This document shows positions 31,586 through 39,732 of a stretch of DNA of 64,000 bases, one piece after another. Made by a program: the position numbers and the translations under genes. Source of the stretch: an uncultured Eubacteriales bacterium (lineage in GTDB: Bacteria; Bacillota; Clostridia; Oscillospirales; CAG-272); contig CABUHS010000006.1 in the NCBI GenBank assembly GCA_902491535.1, forward strand, positions 1 to 64,000. The letters are read 5' to 3'. Under the pieces are notes generated by a model. The model was not told the DNA's origin, searched no databases, and saw only the letters and a program-made list of their open reading frames with translations. How positions within the stretch are numbered: the stretch's first letter is position 1; the number at the start of each line of letters is the position of its first letter.

Positions 31586-33019
31586 ATGTCACAGTTAAGA
31601 GAAGAATGCGGAGTGTTTGGCTTTTACGGAAGCGAGACCTGCAATGTCGCGGATTTTGCGTATTACGGACTTTACGCCTTGCAGCACAGAGGGCAGGAAT
31701 CGTGCGGGATCGTTGTGAATGACAGCGGTGTTTTCAGTTCGTATAAGGATCTCGGTATTGTGAATGATGTTTTTACGCCCCAGAGACTTAAAGATCTCGG
31801 AAAAGGAAATATGGTAGTTGGTCATGTCCGCTATGCGACCACAGGTTCGAATGAACGCGGCAATGCACAGCCTATAGTAGTCAACCATATAAAAGGCCGT
31901 ATGGCGCTTGCACATAACGGTAATATAACAAATTCCTTCGAGCTTCGTTCAGAACTTGAATTGCAGGGTTCTATATTCCATACTACTTCGGATACAGAGG
32001 TTATTTCTTATATTATTACAAAGGAGCGTCTCAGCGCGCCGAGTATAGAGCAGGCTGTAAACCGTGCGATGGACCGTATCCGCGGAGCATATTCTCTTGT
32101 TATAATGTCACCTGCAAAGCTTATCGCAGCGCGTGACGAAAACGGATTCCGTCCGCTCTGCTACGGAAAAATGCAGGACGGCGGATATGTTGTTTCCTCC
32201 GAGAGCTGCGCTCTTGACGCTATCGGAGCTGAGTTTATCCGTGACGTTGAACCGGGGGAAATTATCGTCTTTGATAAGGATGGGGTACACAGTATACGCG
32301 ATCACTGCGGACGTGCGCCGCACAAAATGTGTGTGTTCGAGTATATATATTTTGCGCGTCCTGATTCGGTTATCGACGGATACTGTGTTCATGATGCGCG
32401 GGCTAATGCGGGAGCATTTCTTGCAAAGGAGCATCCGGTAGATGCAGATGTTGTTATAGGTGTTCCGGATTCCGGACTTGACGCGGCTGTCGGCTATTCG
32501 AAAGAGTCCGGTATACCGTATGAGATCGGTTTTATAAAAAACAAGTATGTCGCAAGAACATTTATATCTCCCGGACAGGAGAGCCGTGTCGATAAGGTAA
32601 AGATCAAGCTTAACCCTATTCGCAGCGTAATAGAGGGCAAACGGATAGTACTTATAGATGATTCTATAGTCAGAGGAACGACAAGTGCAAGGATCGTAAA
32701 GCTTCTGCGTGACGCGGGTGCAAAAGAGATACATATGCGTATATCAGCACCTCCGTTTCTGAATCCCTGCTATTACGGCACTGATATAGATTCAAAAGAT
32801 TCGCTTATTGCCTGCAAGCATACAGTTTCGGAGATAGCTGAAATGATTGGCGTCGATTCGCTCGGCTATCTTAGCGTTGACAGCGTTAAGAAGATAGCTT
32901 GTCCGTCGGGAGAAAAAAGCTATTGTACCGCATGCTTTGACGGAGAATATCCGACTGAGATACCCTCCGATACAAGAAAGAACCGGTTTGAAGAAAAACT
33001 TCCCGCAGATAAACGGTAA
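31586..33019 (+). CDS. purF: Amidophosphoribosyltransferase
   Basis: 477 residues. A short propeptide (MSQLREE) precedes Cys8 (ECGVFG), the N-terminal nucleophile of the glutaminase domain. HRGQES, RYATTG and NGNI follow. The PRTase domain has VLIDDSIVRGTTS. Cysteines in the C-terminal part (VFEYIYFARPDS region; ACKHT; YCTACFDGEYP) fit the iron-sulfur-containing Bacillus-type enzyme. It makes phosphoribosylamine from PRPP and glutamine, the first step of purine synthesis. It is separated from other pur genes here. No purine-repressor box was recognised. Confidence 0.96.
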   Translation: MSQLREECGVFGFYGSETCNVADFAYYGLYALQHRGQESCGIVVNDSGVFSSYKDLGIVNDVFTPQRLKDLGKGNMVVGHVRYATTGSNERGNAQPIVVNHIKGRMALAHNGNITNSFELRSELELQGSIFHTTSDTEVISYIITKERLSAPSIEQAVNRAMDRIRGAYSLVIMSPAKLIAARDENGFRPLCYGKMQDGGYVVSSESCALDAIGAEFIRDVEPGEIIVFDKDGVHSIRDHCGRAPHKMCVFEYIYFARPDSVIDGYCVHDARANAGAFLAKEHPVDADVVIGVPDSGLDAAVGYSKESGIPYEIGFIKNKYVARTFISPGQESRVDKVKIKLNPIRSVIEGKRIVLIDDSIVRGTTSARIVKLLRDAGAKEIHMRISAPPFLNPCYYGTDIDSKDSLIACKHTVSEIAEMIGVDSLGYLSVDSVKKIACPSGEKSYCTACFDGEYPTEIPSDTRKNRFEEKLPADKR

Positions 33020-33064
33020 AATACCTGCCGCCGTGAATCTGTCTATATAAAGGAATAATTGCTT

Positions 33065-33769
33065 ATGAAGATAAAAGCTGTGTTATTTGACCTTGACGGA
33101 ACGCTGCTTCCGCAGGATCAGGATGTTTTTGTAAAGGCATATTTCGGTGCGCTTGCCGAGTGCATGGCCTCCTACGGATATGAACCGGAGCGCCTTGTAG
33201 AAACTGTATGGAAAGGTACAGCTGCTATGATGAAGAATACGGGAGAGAATACGAATGAAGTTGTATTCTGGAAAGTATTCACAGAGGAATACGGTGAACA
33301 GTCGCTTTCTGACAAACCTCTTTTTGATGAGTTTTATAAAACAGGTTTTGACGCGGTGCGGAATACCTGCGGATTTAATCCTGACGTTTCGGGCATAGTA
33401 GCTAAGCTTTCGGAGAGGTTTCGTCTTATAGTTGCCACGAATCCGATCTTTCCGATAACCGCTTCGGAGAGCAGGATACGCTGGGCAGGACTCGATCCTG
33501 CGCAGTTTGAGCTTGTAACTTCCTATGAGAATTCAAGGTACAGCAAGCCCTCTGCCGGATATTATTCGGATATTGCCGCTTTTGCAGGTCTGCATACCGA
33601 AGAATGTCTTATGGTCGGAAATGATGTAAGGGACGATATGTCCGCCGCGGCTGTCGGAATGAAGGTCTTTCTTCTGACCAATTGCCTGATAAATAAAAAA
33701 GATGTTGATATTTCGTTATATCCGCACGGCGGATTTGATGATCTCATCAGATATATAGATTCATTGTAA
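33065..33769 (+). CDS. HAD family hydrolase
   Basis: 234 residues from ATG 33065, 9 bases after AAAGGA (an in-frame TTG at 33059 is less well placed). FDLDGTLLPQD is motif 1, VATNP motif 2, SKPSAGYY the Lys region, and GNDVRDDM motif 4; the helical cap lies at about 17-95. Cytoplasmic phosphatase of unknown substrate. It follows purF by 45 bases and may be co-transcribed. The region after its stop holds one copy of a hairpin repeat and a long palindromic terminator. Confidence 0.88.
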   Translation: MKIKAVLFDLDGTLLPQDQDVFVKAYFGALAECMASYGYEPERLVETVWKGTAAMMKNTGENTNEVVFWKVFTEEYGEQSLSDKPLFDEFYKTGFDAVRNTCGFNPDVSGIVAKLSERFRLIVATNPIFPITASESRIRWAGLDPAQFELVTSYENSRYSKPSAGYYSDIAAFAGLHTEECLMVGNDVRDDMSAAAVGMKVFLLTNCLINKKDVDISLYPHGGFDDLIRYIDSL

Positions 33770-33778
33770 AGGTAAGAG

Positions 33779-33840
33779 CCCGACCCGCCGGACGCAATCA
33801 AAGCTTGCGGGCGATGCCCCGTATCTTGTTTCACAATAAA
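33779..33840 (+). repeat. Intergenic hairpin repeat, copy A
   Basis: This copy shares CGCAATCAAAGCTTGCGG, then a CCCCG, then CTTGTT with copies at 39546 and 39615. The stem CGCAA/TTGCG around TCAAAGC is kept. It begins 10 bases after the HAD stop codon. Confidence 0.75.
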
Positions 33841-33841
33841 G

Positions 33842-33877
33842 CCCGTACCGAAGCCGTAATTACGGCTTCGGTACGGG
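33842..33877. terminator. 36-bp perfect palindrome, bidirectional terminator
   Basis: CCCGTACCGAAGCCGTAA (33842-33859) and its exact complement (33860-33877), then TAGTTTTTA. It separates the convergent HAD and PAS genes. Confidence 0.9.
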
Positions 33878-33896
33878 TAGTTTTTATAGATATCTT

Positions 33897-34271
33897 TTAG
33901 CGGAAACAATATCTTGTTTCAGTTTCCGGATTTCGGTATTCATGCTTTTCGTAGTATCCTATAAGTTTATTGTTATCGTCTCTCAGCGCGACCATATACA
34001 CATCCTTGTTTTCCTTCTCGTTGTGAAATGTATAGATAATATTGTTATCCGCGCTTTTTTCGAACCATTCGACAACCTTGACGATTGCTTCTGCGGAAGC
34101 ACTGCCGTGGCAGGCGAGCAGATTTGTTCCGATAAGAGCTTTTCCGCCGCGCTTTTCATATCTTTTTTCCGCGGTCGGATTCATATATATCACCTTATGG
34201 CTGAGATCGCAAATTACTACAGCACAACGATCCTGGTCGATTATACTTTTAAAAAACGGGGTCATTTCCAT
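33897..34271 (-). CDS. Single PAS-domain protein
   Basis: 124 residues consisting of one PAS domain: VICDLSHKVIYMNPTAEKRY, then GKALIGTNLLACHG, and a C-terminal YMVALRDDNNKLIGYYE. There is no output domain, so it probably works with a partner or binds a small ligand or haem; the CHGSAS segment resembles PAS proteins of anaerobes annotated as sensor-only. AAGGAG lies before the ATG. The gene has its own promoter with a dyad over the -35 box. Confidence 0.82.
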   Translation of the reverse strand: MEMTPFFKSIIDQDRCAVVICDLSHKVIYMNPTAEKRYEKRGGKALIGTNLLACHGSASAEAIVKVVEWFEKSADNNIIYTFHNEKENKDVYMVALRDDNNKLIGYYEKHEYRNPETETRYCFR

Positions 34272-34325
34272 ATATAATTTCTCCTTTTTGAGATTTAAAA
34301 ATGAAGAATATTTAGGTATGAGCTT

Positions 34326-34354
34326 ATTATAAAACGAAACCTTTCCGATGTCAA
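34326..34354 (-). promoter_or_regulatory. Perfect sigma-A promoter of the PAS gene
   Basis: Minus-strand TTGACA (34349-34354), 17-bp spacer, TATAAT (34326-34331). An 18-bp dyad CCGATGT-CAAT-ACATCGG (34345-34362) covers the -35 box and may be an operator. Confidence 0.85.
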
Positions 34355-34407
34355 TACATCGGCAATTATTACCTGCCGGATATCGGACTGCATAATGATG
34401 AGTAATA

Positions 34408-34435
34408 TTGACTTTTGAGCGAAATGTGGTAAAAT
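34408..34435 (+). promoter_or_regulatory. Probable uvrB promoter
   Basis: TTGACT (34408-34413), 16-bp spacer, TAAAAT (34430-34435). The leader 34436-34617 is about 180 bases; no SOS (LexA) box of the CGAAC-N4-GTTCG type was seen, only a short TTTTCGG/CCGAAAA pairing. Confidence 0.5.
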
Positions 34436-34617
34436 AGTATTGTCTGACAAAAAATATTAAAATGAATGCTTCAGTTCGATATATACGGTTTCTTTTCGGG
34501 GGATTTTTCAGTCTGAAACGGTCGGATTTTCGGCATAGCTTACCGTCCGAAAACGGTATCTGAAAGTTGTCCTGTGTTTATATAGTTTATAAGATATTAT
34601 AAAGGGGCGGATTGTCT

Positions 34618-36681
34618 ATGGATCATTTTGAATTAACAGCACCGTATCAGCCTACCGGCGATCAGCCGCAGGCTATAGAAAAGCTTATACAGGGAGTTAA
34701 AGGCGGATTTAAGGATCAGATACTTCTCGGAGTTACCGGTTCCGGAAAAACCTTTACGATGGCAAATATAATTGCCGGAGTAAACAAGCCGACTCTTGTA
34801 CTTGCGCATAACAAGACGCTCGCGGCGCAGTTATGCTCCGAATTCCGCGAGTTTTTTCCGAATAATGCTGTCGAATATTTTGTATCTTATTACGATTATT
34901 ATCAGCCCGAAGCGTATATTCCCGGCAAAGATCAGTATATAGAAAAGGATGCTCTGATAAACGAGGAGATCGACCGCTTGCGCCACAGTGCAACGTCTGC
35001 ACTGTTTGAACGGCGAGATGTTATTATCGTGTCGAGTGTTTCATGCATATATTCTCTCGGTGATCCGGAAGAATATTCGAAACTCGTTCTTGCCGTACGT
35101 CCCGGAATGGCTATGGAAAGAGATGAGTTTATTTCTCATCTTATATCTATCTCATACGACCGTAATGATATGAATCTTGTGCGTGACAAATTCCGTGTGC
35201 GCGGAGATACCGTTGAAGTTTTTCCCGCAAGCAGCAAGAATGTTGCTATACGTGTTGAATTTTTCGGGGAGGAGATCGACCGAGTATCCGAGATCGACAC
35301 TGTAACATCAAATACGCTGCGCGATCTGAAATACGCCGCGATATATCCTGCAACGCATTATGCGGTTTCAGACGGAACGCGGGAGCGCGCAATGGCTGAA
35401 ATAGAAGATGAGCTTGAAGAAAGAGTCGAATACTTTAAGTCGCGCGGAAAACTCATCGAAGCGCAGCGTATTGAGGAGCGTACCCGATACGATATGGAAA
35501 TGATGCAGGAGATCGGATACTGTTCGGGTGTTGAGAATTATTCACGCGTTCTTGCCGGCCGCGCGCCTGGTTCAACGCCTGCAACTCTGCTCGATTATTT
35601 TCCCGACGATTTTCTTCTTTTTATAGATGAATCTCATGTTACGCTTCCGCAGGTACGTGCAATGAGCGGCGGAGACCGCAAGCGCAAAGAGAATCTTGTT
35701 GAATTCGGCTTCAGACTGCCGTCGGCATTTGATAACCGTCCTCTGTTCTTTGAGGAATTTGAGAAAAAGATACATCAGGTCGTGTATGTAAGCGCAACGC
35801 CTGCCGATTACGAGCGCGGACGTTCGCAGCAGACGGTCGAACAGCTTATACGTCCGACAGGACTTGTTGATCCGGAGATCGAGGTTCGCCCGGTCAGCGG
35901 TCAGGTAGACGATCTTATTGGGGAAATAAAAGAACGTGCGGCGCGCGGGGAACGCGTGCTTGTAACAACGCTTACGACCAAGATGGCTGAGGATCTTACC
36001 GAATTCATGAATCAGAACATGATAAAGGTCAGATATATTCATCACAGTGTTGAGACCATGGAGAGAATGGAAATAATACGCGATCTCCGCCTCGGACTGT
36101 TCGATGTGCTTGTCGGAATCAATCTTCTGCGTGAGGGACTTGATATTCCCGAAGTTTCGCTTGTCGCAATACTTGACGCTGATAAAGAAGGATTTCTGCG
36201 TTCGGAGACGTCTCTTATTCAGACTATCGGACGGGCTGCGCGTAACGCTGACGGAAAGGTAATTATGTATGCCGACAGCGTTACCGGATCTATGCAGAGG
36301 GCGATAGCCGAGACTAACCGCCGCCGCGAGATACAGATAGAATATAACAGGGAACACGGCATAACGCCGCAGACGATCGTCAAGGCGGTAAGGGACGTTA
36401 TAGAAATAGACCGGCGAGAGGAAAAGAGAAAGGATTCGCTGTCCAAGCGTGCAAGCAGTGCTGCCGATAAGACAGTTATCCTTACGGACGAAGAGAGAGA
36501 AAAGCTCATATCGGAGCTTACAGATGAAATGAAAACCGCAGCAGCGGCGCTGGACTTTGAACGCGCAGCTTATCTGCGCGACAGGATAGCGACCGTCAGA
36601 GGAGATGCCGGCGCTGCTTACGTTAAAGACGGAGGTAAACCTAAATACAAATGGGAACGCGGTAAGTATCCTAAGAAATAA
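34618..36681 (+). CDS. uvrB: Excinuclease ABC subunit B
   Basis: 687 residues. Walker A GVTGSGKT, the beta-hairpin region YDYYQPEAYIP, DESH box (FIDESHVT), and helicase motif GRAARN are present, and the C-terminal UVR domain (FERAAYLRDRI) that binds UvrC. UvrB verifies DNA damage loaded by UvrA in nucleotide excision repair. ATG 34618 is chosen; AAAGGGG is 11 bases before it, and an in-frame TTG at 34612 is closer, so the start is slightly uncertain. The uvrA gene follows by 28 bases, in one operon. Confidence 0.97.
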   Translation: MDHFELTAPYQPTGDQPQAIEKLIQGVKGGFKDQILLGVTGSGKTFTMANIIAGVNKPTLVLAHNKTLAAQLCSEFREFFPNNAVEYFVSYYDYYQPEAYIPGKDQYIEKDALINEEIDRLRHSATSALFERRDVIIVSSVSCIYSLGDPEEYSKLVLAVRPGMAMERDEFISHLISISYDRNDMNLVRDKFRVRGDTVEVFPASSKNVAIRVEFFGEEIDRVSEIDTVTSNTLRDLKYAAIYPATHYAVSDGTRERAMAEIEDELEERVEYFKSRGKLIEAQRIEERTRYDMEMMQEIGYCSGVENYSRVLAGRAPGSTPATLLDYFPDDFLLFIDESHVTLPQVRAMSGGDRKRKENLVEFGFRLPSAFDNRPLFFEEFEKKIHQVVYVSATPADYERGRSQQTVEQLIRPTGLVDPEIEVRPVSGQVDDLIGEIKERAARGERVLVTTLTTKMAEDLTEFMNQNMIKVRYIHHSVETMERMEIIRDLRLGLFDVLVGINLLREGLDIPEVSLVAILDADKEGFLRSETSLIQTIGRAARNADGKVIMYADSVTGSMQRAIAETNRRREIQIEYNREHGITPQTIVKAVRDVIEIDRREEKRKDSLSKRASSAADKTVILTDEEREKLISELTDEMKTAAAALDFERAAYLRDRIATVRGDAGAAYVKDGGKPKYKWERGKYPKK

Positions 36682-36709
36682 AATATCGGAATTTTAAAAG
36701 GTGGTATAA

Positions 36710-39538
36710 ATGGCATCTAAATATATTACGGTACGCGGAGCGCGCGTACACAACCTTAAGAATGTGGATTTGAAAATACCGAGAGACAAACTGGTCATAT
36801 TTACCGGACTTTCTGGTTCCGGAAAGTCGTCACTTGCATTTGACACTATCTATGCAGAGGGACACCGCAGATTTGTGGAATCTCTCTCGTCGTATGCGCG
36901 TCAGTTTCTTGGACAGCTTGACAAGCCGGATATCGACTCGATCGAGGGACTTTCGCCGGCTATTTCGATCGACCAGAAAACAACGTCAAGAAATCCCCGC
37001 TCGACTGTCGGCACGGTTACCGAGATATACGATTATCTGCGTCTTTTGTATGCACGCTGCGGCATACCTCATTGCCCTGTCTGCGGACGCGAGATCGTTC
37101 AGCAGACGACGGATCAGATAATTGACCGCATTATGGCGCTTCCCGAAAGAACTCGTTTTATGATTCTTGCTCCGGTAGTACGAGCTAAAAAGGGAATGCA
37201 CGAAAAGGTTATTGAGGATTCAAAGCGCAGCGGTTTTGTCCGTCTGAGGATAGACGGAAGCATGTATGATCTCGGCGAGGAAATAAAACTCGATAAAAAT
37301 AAAAAGCATGATATCGACGTTGTTGTTGACCGCCTTATCCTTAAACCGTCGATACGTGACCGGCTTGGCGATTCGGTCGAAACAGCTCTCGGACTCGCCG
37401 GAGGGAATATTACGGTAAGCATAATCGGCGAAGATGGCGAGGAGGGTGAAGAACTCAGCTTTTCTCAGAATTATGCATGTGAGGAGCATGGAATAAGCGT
37501 TACCGCTCTCGAACCGAGAATGTTCTCTTTCAATAATCCGCTCGGAGCATGCCCGGACTGTCTCGGAATCGGCGAACGGCATGTTATTTCGTTTGACCGC
37601 ATTGTTCCGGATAAATCGCTGTCGCTTCGCGAGGGAGTGCTTCGCTGCAACGGTTTCAAAAGTATCGATGACGATACATGGATGGGACCGCTTTTCAAGG
37701 CGGTCGGCGCAAAGCACGGATTTACGTTGGATACGCCGCTTTGTGAGTATTCGGATGAGGCTTATAATGCTTTAGCGTACGGCACGGGAGATGAACTTTA
37801 TTACGTTGAGAGAAGCTTTGACGGAGTCCAACGCAATCAGAATATAAAGTTTGCCGGAGTTGTCGGAATGGTTCAGCAGCGTTACGATCAGACACAGGAT
37901 GAATATTATGAGCAGTTTGTAGAGGATATGGAGTGCCATACCTGCCACGGCAGAAGACTCAAGCCGGAGGTTCTGTCGGTTACGGTCGGAGGACTTAACA
38001 TACATGAGCTTTGCTCGCTTCCGATAAAGGATTCGGTAGTATTTTTTGATAATCTCGAAATGGATCCGTCACGTACTGTTATAGCACGTGAAATACTCAA
38101 GGAGATAAAATCGAGACTTAATTTTCTGAAAACGGTCGGACTTGAATATCTCGATCTTGCACGAAGAGCGGGAACGCTTTCGGGCGGAGAAGCTCAGAGA
38201 ATACGCCTTGCAACGCAGATCGGATCGTCTCTAATCGGAGTTTTATATGTACTTGATGAACCGAGCATAGGTCTGCATCAGCGCGATAATGACAAGCTTA
38301 TCGGCGCTCTTTTAAATCTTCGCGATATAGGAAACAGTGTTATCGTTGTCGAGCATGACGAGGACACGATGCTTAAATCCGACTATATAGTTGATATCGG
38401 TCCGGGAGCCGGAATACACGGCGGAGAGATAGTTGCGGCAGGAACACCCGAACAGATCATGAAAAATCCTAAATCCGTGACCGGAGACTACCTGTCAGGA
38501 CGGAAAAAGATAGCTGTTCCGTCCGAGCGCCGTCCCGGAAACGGAAAGTTTCTGACGGTATACGGTGCGAGAGAGAATAATCTGCGCGGGATAGATGTTA
38601 AGATCCCTCTCGGAATGCTTGTCTGTGTAACAGGCGTGTCAGGTTCGGGAAAATCCTCTCTTGTCAATTCGATAATCTATCCTGTTCTTGCGCACGATCT
38701 CAACCGCGCATTTACCTATCCGGGTAAATTTGACCGCATAGAGGGAATCGAAGCGCTCGATAAGGTCATTGCAATAGATCAGAGTCCTATCGGACGTATG
38801 CCAAGCTCAAATCCCGCGACATATACCGGACTTTTCTCGATAATACGTGAGTTATTTGCTTCGACTCCCGATGCAAAGATGCGCGGTTACAAGCCCGGAA
38901 GATTTTCTTTTAATGTTAAAGGCGGACGCTGCGAGGCGTGTGAGGGAGACGGTGTAAAACGGATAGAAATGCACTTTCTTCCCGATGTTTATGTTACATG
39001 TGACGTATGCAAGGGACACAGATATAACCGCGATACGCTCGAGGTCAAGTATAAGGGAAAGAATATTTACGATGTACTCGATATGACAGTCGAGGAAGGA
39101 TTGGAATTTTTCTCTGCGATCCCTTCGATATCGCGCAAGCTGAAAACGCTTTATGATGTCGGACTCGGATATATAAAGATAGGTCAGCCGTCGACTACCA
39201 TATCGGGCGGCGAGGCGCAAAGAGTCAAGCTTGCGACAGAACTTTCCCGCCGTTCCACAGGTCAGACCTTCTATATTCTTGATGAACCTACTACGGGACT
39301 CCACACCGCTGATGTGGCGCACCTGATAGACGTACTTCAGAAGCTTGTAGATGCAGGTAATACAGTCCTTGTTATCGAGCATAATCTCGATCTAATAAAA
39401 ACCGCAGATTATATTATTGATTTGGGACCTGAAGGCGGAGACGGCGGAGGAACTCTTGTTGCAGAGGGAACTCCCGAACAGGTTGCTCTTTGTGAGAGGT
39501 CGTATACCGCGAAATTCCTCAGGGACAAGCTTAAATAA
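36710..39538 (+). CDS. uvrA: Excinuclease ABC subunit A
   Basis: 942 residues, full length. It has two ABC ATPase modules: Walker A GLSGSGKSS near residue 33 and GVSGSGKSS near 640; signature motifs LSGGEAQRI and ISGGEAQRV; zinc-finger cysteines CPVCGREI, CPDCLGIG and CEACEGDG/CDVCKGHR. UvrA scans DNA for bulky lesions and hands them to UvrB. The ribosome site AAAGGTGG lies before the ATG. Its stop is followed within 8 bases by two tandem copies of the hairpin repeat and a shared terminator. Confidence 0.98.
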   Translation: MASKYITVRGARVHNLKNVDLKIPRDKLVIFTGLSGSGKSSLAFDTIYAEGHRRFVESLSSYARQFLGQLDKPDIDSIEGLSPAISIDQKTTSRNPRSTVGTVTEIYDYLRLLYARCGIPHCPVCGREIVQQTTDQIIDRIMALPERTRFMILAPVVRAKKGMHEKVIEDSKRSGFVRLRIDGSMYDLGEEIKLDKNKKHDIDVVVDRLILKPSIRDRLGDSVETALGLAGGNITVSIIGEDGEEGEELSFSQNYACEEHGISVTALEPRMFSFNNPLGACPDCLGIGERHVISFDRIVPDKSLSLREGVLRCNGFKSIDDDTWMGPLFKAVGAKHGFTLDTPLCEYSDEAYNALAYGTGDELYYVERSFDGVQRNQNIKFAGVVGMVQQRYDQTQDEYYEQFVEDMECHTCHGRRLKPEVLSVTVGGLNIHELCSLPIKDSVVFFDNLEMDPSRTVIAREILKEIKSRLNFLKTVGLEYLDLARRAGTLSGGEAQRIRLATQIGSSLIGVLYVLDEPSIGLHQRDNDKLIGALLNLRDIGNSVIVVEHDEDTMLKSDYIVDIGPGAGIHGGEIVAAGTPEQIMKNPKSVTGDYLSGRKKIAVPSERRPGNGKFLTVYGARENNLRGIDVKIPLGMLVCVTGVSGSGKSSLVNSIIYPVLAHDLNRAFTYPGKFDRIEGIEALDKVIAIDQSPIGRMPSSNPATYTGLFSIIRELFASTPDAKMRGYKPGRFSFNVKGGRCEACEGDGVKRIEMHFLPDVYVTCDVCKGHRYNRDTLEVKYKGKNIYDVLDMTVEEGLEFFSAIPSISRKLKTLYDVGLGYIKIGQPSTTISGGEAQRVKLATELSRRSTGQTFYILDEPTTGLHTADVAHLIDVLQKLVDAGNTVLVIEHNLDLIKTADYIIDLGPEGGDGGGTLVAEGTPEQVALCERSYTAKFLRDKLK

Positions 39539-39545
39539 TAAATAA

Positions 39546-39614
39546 CAACCCGGTCCGTCGGGCGCAACCGAAGCTTGCGGGTGGATACCCCGGAACTTTG
39601 TTGCTTTAGGGCAA
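39546..39614 (+). repeat. Intergenic hairpin repeat, copy B
   Basis: CAACCCGGTCCG start, the CGCAA/TTGCG hairpin around CCGAAGC, then TACCCCGGAACTTTGTTG. It is followed by a small TTGC/GCAA hairpin joining to copy C. It directly follows the uvrA stop. Confidence 0.75.
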
Positions 39615-39686
39615 CAACCCGACTGCCCTCCGCAATCAAAGCTTGCGGAGGGCTACTCCGGAACCTTGTTGTTTTACAATAAAAAA
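39615..39686 (+). repeat. Intergenic hairpin repeat, copy C
   Basis: Tandem to copy B with a period of 69 bases. The stem is longest here: GCCCTCCGCAA pairs perfectly with TTGCGGAGGGC around TCAAAGC. The unit ends CTCCGGAACCTTGTTG then TTTTACAATAAA, the last part shared with copy A. Confidence 0.75.
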
Positions 39687-39721
39687 TACGCGTTAAGTGT
39701 CAAGCTTAACGCGTATTTTTT
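39681..39721. terminator. Bidirectional terminator between uvrA and feoB2
   Basis: AAAAAATACGCGTTAAG (39681-39697) pairs with CTTAACGCGTATTTTTT (39705-39721), perfect 17-bp arms with A and T tracts at the ends. Confidence 0.92.
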
Positions 39722-39732
39722 ACTTTCGTAAT

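Noticed and set aside
34436..34617. SOS (LexA/DinR) box before uvrB
   Set aside because: No CGAAC-N4-GTTCG-like sequence was found in the leader or promoter.
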